Shown in pieces: positions 40,001-48,600 of a stretch of DNA of 64,000 bases. The stretch spans positions 3,906,001 to 3,970,000 of the forward strand of contig CM082580.2 in assembly GCA_040954595.2 (NCBI GenBank). The letters are read 5' to 3'. The position numbers and the translations under genes were made by a program. Under the pieces are notes generated by a model. That model searched no databases. It was given only the letters and a program-made list of their open reading frames with translations, and had not been told where the DNA came from. Source of the DNA: Balanoglossus misakiensis (lineage: Eukaryota; Hemichordata). The first letter of the stretch is position 1. Every line of letters starts with the position of its first letter.

Positions 40001-42249
40001 ACTTCGTTCTCAATGATCTCAGTTCCATTGACAACTTCGTCTTGCGGTGCTTTGTCACCCCCTGCCATGTCAGCTTTCACCGTAATTCCCTTGGCTTTGA
40101 AGAAGTTATCTGCCTCTTTATCCACAACTAGCAGAGTTGTTTCGTTACCACCCGCCCGTATTCTGGCAACAACTTGTGAGTGATTCTCTCTTTCAATATT
40201 GACTCCATTTACTTCGATAACTCTGTCTGATGCTTTAAGTCCTGCATGTTCAGCAGGGGAATCTGTAAAGATGAAATAAAAAAAATTCCAAATGTTTCAG
40301 CACAGGTTGTGGATTCATGACTGGGCTATAATATAGAATGGGGGGGGGGGGGGCGGACTCGGAGAGTCCATAAGTTGGCTATTTGTGTGATGAGCCAAGT
40401 ATCCTACCAGTATGTACCAACATCATGAAAGGACGGTTTTGAGTTATTGTTGATCTGTACAGTGTGCTAGAAAAATAAGAGATTTCTGTGACAGTGGATT
40501 TAGACAAAACCCAATGTTGTGCAAGTTATAAAATTATCTTTTGCTAAACCCAGGCTCTGGAAACTGGATCATGTCATACAACACATGATATCAAAAGCTT
40601 CAGGCCAATTCTGAATGATGCATACATTCTGATCTGATTGAACAGTGGTACATATCAAAAATTGGCTTTACTCTAGTAGCAGCTGCATACACCATTTTTA
40701 TCTTTTATAGCAGACATTTTGGCATCACTGGTTATTTTTTAACATTTGTCAATATCTAAACACCAAATAGGTTTTCGAAATTGAATCGTAAAAAAATGCT
40801 TAATTATACAATTTTTACTTTAAATGTTACATTCTGTAATGATTGAAGTACACTTGGTGACTGGGATGAGGCAGACCAAAGTTGACCAAGTGCCTACGGG
40901 GCTGACAAAGCATTTAGGTCCTGAAGGGGAAATGTCACCAATTCAGACCCTATCAGAGCAACTATTTCAATCATTTACAAATAAATAGCATGTATCCACA
41001 CTTACATGTTAACATGACATTCAACTTCTCACCACAATTTACCCCCTTTCAAAGCCCAAAATATATTTCAATTGTTCAACGTGTCACTGATCACCTCATC
41101 AGATACTACTGGGTCATTTTTCATTTTTTTTAAATACTTTGTCAACTAGGAATTATTTGTAATTTTCAATTTAATTAATATACATTTTATTTGTTTTTGT
41201 ATACATCAGTAAATCATAAATGTCAACAATTTCACTGAATATTATACATGTTATTTTTTAATTTCTTTATTCATAAATGAACAGAATGTTATCCCGGTAA
41301 AAAACAGAGTTATAACTAAATTGGACGCTTTTTTCAAAATGGCCACAATAAAATCTTCACCACACAGGTTTTAATACAAAACGAGTGACCTCACTTAAGC
41401 TTTGTGTCAACACTATTACGTCATGTGGTCAGACAAATCCCTTCAGGCAAGACTGGAAAGTTAGACCCCTCCCAACCAGTCATGATGCAGTCCCATCACC
41501 ATTCTCAAAGATATTAGCCTGGTATCCAGACCGCAGTGTGTTTTAGATTTGTGTGTGAATCTAAAACACAATGCGGTCTGGATACCAGGCTACAAGGATA
41601 TATTGACATAACATATTCATCTCTCAGCATTCATCACTATGCATATATTGCATTTTTGTTGTTTTCATTCAACAACCAATATTTGATCATGGCGTTCGAC
41701 ACAAGTCATATAGAAGCCAACAAGTGTAAAGCCAAATGTTTGGTTTAGTCTTACCAATCGCTTCCGGATAACTAACTGCAGCTGGTCAGTAGTCAACCGG
41801 TGGAAGAATGTCGAATTGTTTGTAAAATAGACTACCACGACGGCTTCAAAACAAGTTATACAGTGTGTACGCGCGTTTTACAGTAGTTATTTAAACAAAT
41901 GTAATTAAATAATCCTATAGTAAAAGTCGGAAACACAGTATGCTTGCCGTCGTTAGCCTGAATTTGCATTTCCGACGAGGAAGGTAAATAGTACACGGAG
42001 TGTGTGTGAACATAAAAGGAAGATATTACATCTCTCCTGTATGCATATAACTGTACGCAACGACAAAAGAATATGGCGCCACACAAGCAAGTAAGCGATG
42101 ACGCCACATCTCGTTTTCTCACCTTGATCAACTGCACGAATAAACTGTCCATGTTGTCCCTTCTCGCCGTGCAGATTAAAGCCATAACCCTTGTCGCTTC
42201 GAACGATATGGCACAGGCGAGGCCTGGGGTCTCCGGGTTCCGAACTCAT
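25074..42249 (-). CDS. NHERF1: NHERF/EBP50-type scaffold: one PDZ, Pro-Glu linker, ezrin-binding tail, 340 aa
   Basis: Cortical adaptor that should link membrane-protein C-termini to ezrin/radixin/moesin. Exons (minus): 42249-42123, 40262-39502, 25208-25074; AG/GT borders, phases 1 and 0, 1023 nt, 340 aa. PDZ about residues 9-91: carboxylate loop G21-Y-G-F24 in [36 protein letters not shown], and H70 opening helix alpha-B (class I type), ending LLVVD. Residues about 115-296 are low-complexity, rich in Glu-Pro repeats. The C-terminal exon gives [18 protein letters not shown] and [12 protein letters not shown], the ezrin-binding signature of the family. Vertebrate NHERF1/2 have two PDZ domains; only one is visible here, and I found no second PDZ exon in the 14.3-kb intron. 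The symbol is by family; NHERF1 versus NHERF2 orthology is not resolved. Five codons upstream is another in-frame Met (42264). Confidence 0.87.
25561..25653 (-). mobile_element. ~95-bp palindromic MITE, TTAACCCTTTC family, copy 1
   Basis: Runs from TTAACCCTTTCAACCCC to GGTGGTGAAAGGGTTAA with a conserved core (CCATAGAAAACAATGGGTTT). It is in reverse orientation to the copies at 38297 and 47303. Terminal inverted repeats and a TTAA at each end suggest a TTAA- or TA-targeting element. Confidence 0.8.
26616..26642. repeat. (GAT)n microsatellite
   Basis: Nine perfect ATG/GAT units in the large NHERF intron. Confidence 0.9.
26803..26950. repeat. CCATCCA/CCCACC-rich degenerate minisatellite
   Basis: Repeated CATC, CCAC and CACC units with interspersed unique bases. 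It creates a Pro/His/Ser-rich open frame that I do not regard as coding. Confidence 0.6.
28993..29014 (+). repeat. Poly(G) run, 22 bp
   Basis: Uninterrupted G22 inside the large NHERF intron; the transcript (minus strand) would carry C22. It is the longest of five long G/C homopolymers in the window. Confidence 0.9.
29080..29146. repeat. ~65-bp hairpin
   Basis: TCTGGTTCTGGTCCAACA (left) pairs with TGTTGGACCAGAGCCAGG (right), two mismatches, around a TGTGTCCATATTGGTTATAA-type loop. It begins TAGTCTGG, like the other small hairpins in this window. Confidence 0.5.
30063..30083. repeat. Second copy of the 21-bp dispersed repeat
   Basis: Identical to 8839-8859 over TTGCAGCTCATGGGG and the following six bases. 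Confidence 0.45.
30953..31006. repeat. Tandem duplication, ~26-bp unit
   Basis: ATATATTTTATGAGGTAAAT and the following bases occur twice in direct tandem. Confidence 0.75.
32130..32142 (+). repeat. Poly(G) run, 13 bp
   Basis: G13 within the NHERF intron. Confidence 0.9.
32787..33080. repeat. 98-bp tandem repeat, three copies
   Basis: Units begin at 32787, 32885 and 32983 (AATATTTAAAATTAATCACA). Copies 2 and 3 are essentially identical, each with GGGGGG where copy 1 has a T-run, so copy 3 arose from copy 2 or the reverse. The units are contiguous, with no spacers. Confidence 0.9.
34040..34126. repeat. (GAAT)n/(GAAC)n compound microsatellite
   Basis: About eight GAAT units, then about eleven GAAC units with one AAAC variant, then GAAT again. 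Confidence 0.9.
38297..38394 (+). mobile_element. ~95-bp palindromic MITE, TTAACCCTTTC family, copy 2
   Basis: TTAACCCTTTCACCACCATG to GGGGGTGAAAGAGTTAA. Shares the core AACCCATTGTTTTCTATGGT with the other copies; 98 bp because of a small insertion (ATTCTAAAG region). Located in the NHERF intron. Confidence 0.8.
40340..40353 (+). repeat. Poly(G) run, 14 bp
   Basis: G14 followed by CGG, about 80 bp from the NHERF exon 2 acceptor (minus strand), so the pre-mRNA would carry a C-run at that point. Confidence 0.9.
41515..41592. repeat. Near-perfect 78-bp hairpin in NHERF intron 1
   Basis: 35-bp arms (41515-41549 and 41558-41592) match at 34 of 35 positions around the loop TGTGTGTG. Arms start TAGCCTGGTATCCAGACCGC. 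Low divergence suggests recent origin or selection on the hairpin. Confidence 0.85.
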
Positions 42250-42446
42250 GTCTGACGAAAACAAAAAGCTAAGCCTAACCTAGAACAAAAATTTTAGCAC
42301 ACTTGCGGGACAATCAGCTAGGAGGCCTCGTCTAACCGATGCAGAGGTTGTGGAACAGCGATATACCGAGTTGACGCGATATCGGTGCCGGTTAACGGTA
42401 GAAAAAATTCAGCACGCCCAACTTCGTCTTGCCAAGGTGTGCCGAG

Positions 42447-42456
42447 CAAGATGGCG
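42447..42456 (+). promoter_or_regulatory. YY1-like motif CAAGATGGCG upstream of NHERF
   Basis: Matches the core AAGATGGCG of the YY1 consensus, about 200 bp upstream of the NHERF start codon, in a CpG-rich stretch. A single short motif; function is inferred. Confidence 0.3.
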
Positions 42457-42990
42457 ATAAGGTTACGTTTACTCACGTGACCGACCTCAACGGTTTCAAG
42501 ACACCCCGCATAAAGCAGATAAGAGTGGCAACGCCCCCTGATTTACTGCGGAATTTTCATTAAATATTCTGTAATGTCAGTGGCACGCGATTTTTTTAAA
42601 ATCATTTTTTAAAATCCTGATTTTTTTCCAGTCTCTTCGTGTCCCTATTTTTGATGAAAGCAATAATTTATGATTTCACAGCATCAATCGATATGATGTA
42701 CATGCAAGCATGCCCACAGCACTGAACTTTGTACTACTGCATTATGGCGGCACCTGGGGGCGCTCTTTACAAGTTTCATATCTGTTGATGAAAAAATATG
42801 GAGAGCCACAACCTTTTGCATTATTTTCATGATTTTACTTTCCAACTTAGATTGGTGCACCTAAATAAGCTTAATGCTAGGTATACATGAACAGCTAATC
42901 GACGCCCTATTGTAGCTGTATGTTGCAATTTCAACAAGTAATATGCCGCACCCTTTTAATCGGCCCCTGATATCGATCTCGTGGTATGCG

Positions 42991-43014
42991 CACAGGGAAC
43001 TTAGTAATTTTGTT

Positions 43015-43095
<81 letters not shown>

Positions 43096-43386
43096 AAGAT
43101 TGGTAATAAAATTTAAAAAAAATCAATGTGTCATTTCTTGCTATGTTTGTCGATGTTGTAGATAACTGTAAAAAAACCCAACCATAATCGTGGAAAACAC
43201 GACCTAGGTCGCCGAATGTCACTACCGTCTTACATACAGGCCTGTATGTAAGACGGTAGTGACATTCGGCGACCTAGGTCGTGTTTTCCACGATTATGGT
43301 TGGGTTTTTTTTACAGTTATCTACAACATCGACAAACATATCAAGAAATGACACATTGATTTTTTTTTAATTTTATTACCAATCTT

Positions 43387-43442
<56 letters not shown>

Positions 43443-43461
43443 AATTACTAAGTTCCCTGTG
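42991..43461. mobile_element. 471-bp foldback palindrome with internal GTT/AAC microsatellites
   Basis: Centre at 43240/43241 (TACATACAGG then CCTGTATGTA). Inner arms 43096-43240 and 43241-43386 pair with only about two substitutions and one 1-bp indel. Outward come (GTT)26 at 43018-43095 and (AAC)~19 at 43387-43442, then matching ends CACAGGGAACTTAGTAATTT and AAATTACTAAGTTCCCTGTG. The 10-mer GTGGTATGCG lies at 42981-42990 and again at 43459-43468, overlapping the right terminus by 3 bp, so a 7-10 bp target duplication is likely. No coding capacity. Fits a foldback MITE; the superfamily (Mutator-like or hAT-like) is uncertain. Confidence 0.85.
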
Positions 43462-45253
43462 GTATGCGTCGCCAAGATGACAAACTGATGCAAATACAAG
43501 TTATGTGGCTTAAGGGTGAGACTTTTTAATGTTAGGGAGAAGATTCGAAGTATTTTATTATGGAAAAAATAAGTGATATTTGGCAGCTCATGGGGATTTC
43601 GAGGCCATGTTTCAATGTTTGATTGTCTTTCAGACCACCATACGATGTACTTTACTTTAATTGATAAAGAGGATTGCTGGCAACATTAAACTTAATGGTT
43701 AAGTTTTACAGCTTACATGACATTATTATGGCTTAATGGTCCGTGCCATCTCATTGCAAGGGAACAGATCATTGCGCTGCGATTAATTTCGTTTGGATGT
43801 AAAATAGCTAATCAAAAGCAAACGCACTGGAACGATGTGCTAAATCATCTAGGTACTCTGAAAGTTTCACTAACCGGGGAATGTATGTTGGGGCTAGTCT
43901 CCGAATCGGTCTAAGCAATAAATCTTTGCTTTCCGCAATAAATCTCCTTAACTGATCATAGACTTTGGTGCTTCACTAGGGTCTATGATAGATTAATAAC
44001 AAGATATTCGTCTGCTTTGCCATTTAAAATAAAGGATTTGTCAACGGTACAATCAAGTTATGTTGGGTTGGGTTGGTGATGGTTGAGTTGAGTTGAATTG
44101 CAATGGGCACGGCCACTCCACACAGTAGTATGCATGCCTTGTTGAAGCAGAAAACAGGGGTGTTGCAAAGGGACACTATCATAGAGAGGATAGCAAAAAA
44201 ATGAAGTTAATGTGCAAAACTAAAATACTGAAAAAATACCCAGAAGTTACAGACTGATATACACGATTGCGTTTTGGGGGTTGCGCCCCCAAGTACTGCG
44301 TATCAAAATGACAGTTTTCGAGTATACGGGACAAGACGAAAAGGGGCGGGCCAAACTTGAACCATTTATACAGGAGGGACCCTCTGATCGGTACTGGTGT
44401 TGCACTGTCGTCTGATGAATGAAACGTCATCATCGGTATGTGACAAGTGTAAAATTTGCAGCGTCACCGTGTATTTGTTCCATCCAGTAGAAGAGTTCTC
44501 CCAGAACATGTATTTCCACCTCAGGCTGAAGAGTTACGCTGTCACGTGTGTACGTGTTGCTATCTAAAATAATGAACAAATTTTGAAGATGTACATATAT
44601 CAAAAATATAAATTACTGAAAAGGCTGCGATGTTTTTGATAATTTAAATAAATCCGAACCAGGCCACCAGTTAGTTCTTGATTTAACTGAGCCAACACCC
44701 GGGGGCGCTGTCGTTGACAGACACCATCCCTAAAAGTATTCATGTGCTAAATTTCAACAATGTGTGTATGTAAAACTCCTTTGATCGAAAACTGAAAAAA
44801 TATATTGTATATACATGTATTTTGTGATAAAATGAAATATCCACGGGAACGTCAAAAGTTCTGTACGGGTACTTGTTGCATCCAACATGACAATTCTGTT
44901 ACTGAAAATGATGAGTGTATTCTTATTTTTGAGCAGTAATTTGTTTGCGGCGTCTATTTATATTTTGTTTGCTAGTGTGTTTTAGAACCAGGTAATTTTG
45001 TTATTGGATCATATACATGTACTGGTGCTACATTGCGCTTGCATAGACCAAGTTGTACTGTAGCCTACTGTGACCACGAAGCATTTGTCGTATGGTGGTA
45101 TTTCATGGATGTGCGCACTAGAAGACACACCCATGATAAGACTCTGAAGTGGTTGGCAATAAATTCTAATGAAAATCTTGAAACAGAATTGGGTCAAAGT
45201 CAGTGGGCCGGGCGTGGCAATGAAGTGTTACCATGGAAGCCAACAGTGCCATC

Positions 45254-45453
45254 TTAAAGGTATACAGTCACCTATGGAAAATTAGCTACAGTTACCATGG
45301 CAAAATGAGATCTAGCCAATCACAGATTTTCAGTGGGTGGCACACGCGAAAAAGAGCGCCACCATATGTTCTTTAGAACGCTCAAATACTTCATTTCAGC
45401 CGTATATCATGTATATGGGCGTATGTAAATTGGAGGTGACTGTATACCTTTAA
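45254..45453 (+). mobile_element. ~192-bp TTAA-flanked MITE, best copy of the GGTATACAGTCACC family
   Basis: TTAA at 45254-45257 and 45450-45453 bracket terminal inverted repeats AGGTATACAGTCACCT and AGGTGACTGTATACCT. Interior shared with fragments at 1465-1590 and 13713-13813. Ends about 230 bp upstream of the TYW2 start codon. Confidence 0.75.
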
Positions 45454-45472
45454 GCATGTTTGCCAACATTCT

Positions 45473-45488
45473 CCCCCCCCCCCCCCCC
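45473..45488 (-). repeat. Poly(C) run, 16 bp (G16 on minus strand)
   Basis: C16 starting about 20 bp after the TTAA-flanked MITE and 195 bp before the TYW2 start codon. Confidence 0.9.
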
Positions 45489-45682
45489 ATCAGTATAAAT
45501 ATCGACTGCACAATTCTGTTCCATGTATAGTATACAAACTGAAGGGAAATTGCTGGTTATGTTGGCACGTGCAAAAAAACCTCGACCCAGCTGCAGCCTG
45601 ACCTTATACAAAATGTATTAGCTTGACCATCGCAACTTCCGTCGCAAGGTGTCATGGGTATGGTAGTTGCGGGTCTTTCAAA

Positions 45683-48600
45683 ATGGCTGCCCCCATGATC
45701 ATGAGTGACAGTAGTACCCCACAATCGTATTTTGCCGTCATTGTTGACTTGAAATTCGCCCAAATTATCAGGTGTGTACATGTATTTGGTATATACGATG
45801 AAACAACTACTGTAGTTAAGTCGGTGTCAATAATGTTGGAATAGACAGACGTAGGATGGATCCACAGTCGCGCAGGAGTTGTGTACGTGTTTACACGGCG
45901 ATCACGCCTATGACTTAGAAAATGGGCCGGAGCATAAGCTACGTTCCCACTAGATGCAACAACGTTGCGAAAATCTAGCGGTTTTGATTAGTAAACGATG
46001 GATTAATTCTTGGTCGCCTCCGTACGCATTCAGTTTCGGTCGTTGTTTTGGTCGATTCGCCGGCGTAACGCGCCCCCTACAGTCCAATATATGTATATGT
46101 TACATTCATCTCAATCATCGGGCCCGACCGTTGTGTGGAAAATACAAAGTAGACTGTAGTGTGTAAAACTTGAGTGTTGTTATCAACTAATAGCTCAGAA
46201 TATTTTCTCTGATTGATTTTTTTTGTACAGACAGAAACTTGAGAAAGATGGTCTTTGGGATGATGGAAGATGTTTACAAAAACTTGGAGATGACAAAGTT
46301 GCAATTCCAATCACCAGTGAGGGAAAAGATGTGCTGAGCAAAAGAAACAGAATGTTAGATTCACAAGAATTTGACTTACGAGTTCTCGCACTGCCGCCAT
46401 CAAAGAAAGCATTAATAGTAACACCACATAAGAAACTAGTGAACGTTTCGAAGAAACACCTTTTGACGAGAAGCATCACATGGAATACAGCGATAGGGAA
46501 CGATATACCGAAGCACTGGGAAAGACACAATGACTTGGTTGTATTTCCAGAGACAAAGTTTACCCGTGCATTGTGGATGGAATTTGGGACGGATTTCTGG
46601 ATTGATGTGGCTGGTGCGCTAGGCGCGAGACGCGTTGCTAAGAAGAGTTCTGTGAATGATGATGTATGGAGGACTCCCTCAGTGCGACTCATTTTGGGAG
46701 ATGATGGCTGGGTGGAACATGTAGACAATGGCATCAGGTAATGAGTATGACATGGCTGTGCTGACATCGAGAAAGTCACATTCAAAACCTACATGTACCC
46801 GCTGCAATATGCAGCACCTTGAAAGGGCCAATCACACACAGTCAACCTGTTGTGCACCTGTCTGTACATGAGTTGAATGGAAAGTCATCGAAATGTGTTT
46901 AACGAATTTTACAAAACTGGAGAGCCAATTTATTTTAGTTAGATCTAGTGTTCAATACACACCTGAGCACTTACAATTATTTGTTTGTGTTTGTCATATA
47001 CATTTTGCAGTAAAAACTGAGTTTATATCAAAGCAGTGTTGTGATACCATTCACTGTTGCAGTATTCCTGTGAGAAAAATATTGATAATTCCTCAAATAT
47101 TTTATTGTGGTTTCTCTTATTTTTACCAGGTACACCTTTGATGTAACCAAGTGTATGTTCTCAATGGGAAATATCACTGAAAAACTACGTCTTTCAGAGT
47201 TGAATTGCCAAGATGAGATAGTGGTAGATCTCTATGCAGGTCAGTAACTCGATATACATGTATACATGTACTTGTTTGTTGTTATGTTTCTGTGTGATAA
47301 TATTAACCCTTTCACCACCATAGTTCACTCCAAACCCATTGTTTTCTATGGTAAGGTTGGACCTCTAAAGAGGGAACCAGGGGTGAAAGGGTTAAGTCTT
47401 GATGTTGACAATTAGTACTGTGGTAATCTGATGAAGATAGAGATAGATGGTGTCTTCATCTTGGCTTGGTTTTGGCTGTTTGAATTCTGCTGCTGCCTGT
47501 CTCTACATCAGACCAAGTCCTACAGAAGATTGTGTTCAAAATTTGCCCTTTGCAGCAGCCAGTGACATTGTATCAATTTTACACCTGCTACAAAGAATCA
47601 TACCAAACAAACAGATTCCTGTACATCGACCAACAAGCTGAGTCGAACTGGCGCTTGTGAACATCTTAATTCTTGCTTTTACTAAGAATTTTAAATTCTT
47701 ACATTTTAATTTTATACAACAATAACCTCCTAATTGCATACATGTATGTGTAATGTGTGATTCATGGGTAATTCGCCGATCACTGTAAAATGAATATCGG
47801 TGTGATGACTTGATTCATTGAATGGTGGATTGACAGACATTTTGTCTTTCATAGATAATTTGACTATCTGTTGTATTGATCATTTGATTTCTTTATCCAA
47901 AGCTATTTATTGTCATCATTGATTATCTGATTGATAATCATATTGTTGTTGTTTCTGCTTATTGACTTGAAAACATAATTCTTCCTCTATCCAGGCATAG
48001 GCTACTTCACGTTACCATATCTTGTCCATGCCAAGGCATCCATGGTCCATGCATGTGAATGGAATCCCAATTCTGTTGAGGCTTTAAGGAAGAACTTGTT
48101 ACTGAATGGAGTCAATGAAAGATGTGTTGTCTATGCTGGTGATAACAGAAAGGTAGGGACAAGGTCAAATCTCAAATGCATCAATTTGTATTTTTAAGTG
48201 GGCATTGCCGTTGTGTGGAATATGATTGCCAATGCAATAAAACACATCACAACGTTAAAGGGGAAATCCGCTGTAGCTGATTTCTACATAATTTGGTAGC
48301 TTTGATGTCTCTCTTTCAGAAAAAAACATATTCGCCATGTATAGGTCGCGCGATTTTTTACAAAATGTAGGGAAAGTTGGCAGAATTTCCAATATGGCGT
48401 TTACTGTAATTTGAATCATGGGAAAAAAAGCGCCAGGACCAACTTCCGCCCACCTTGGTGTGGGTGATACCATTTTCCGATTGGTGTCACTGTGTCACAA
48501 GCTAAGCGTATTTGCATATTTTTCATGGGTTATAGCTCATGAAAACTGTCAATAGATGACAAATTTTCGACTTTGCTGATGATTGTTTATCAACTGATGC

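Larger units (their letters stand above)
42250..45682. other. Divergent NHERF/TYW2 intergenic region
   Basis: 3.4 kb between the NHERF start (minus) and the TYW2 start (plus). The first 230 bp next to NHERF are relatively CpG-rich, as expected of a promoter. The middle holds the foldback palindrome (42991-43461); the right part holds a TTAA-flanked repeat (45254-45453) and a C16 run. No coding signal recognised. Confidence 0.5.

Noticed and set aside
46195-46785. 196-codon open frame on the minus strand
   Set aside because: Antisense of TYW2 exon 2, whose plus-strand frame has clear family motifs and splice sites.
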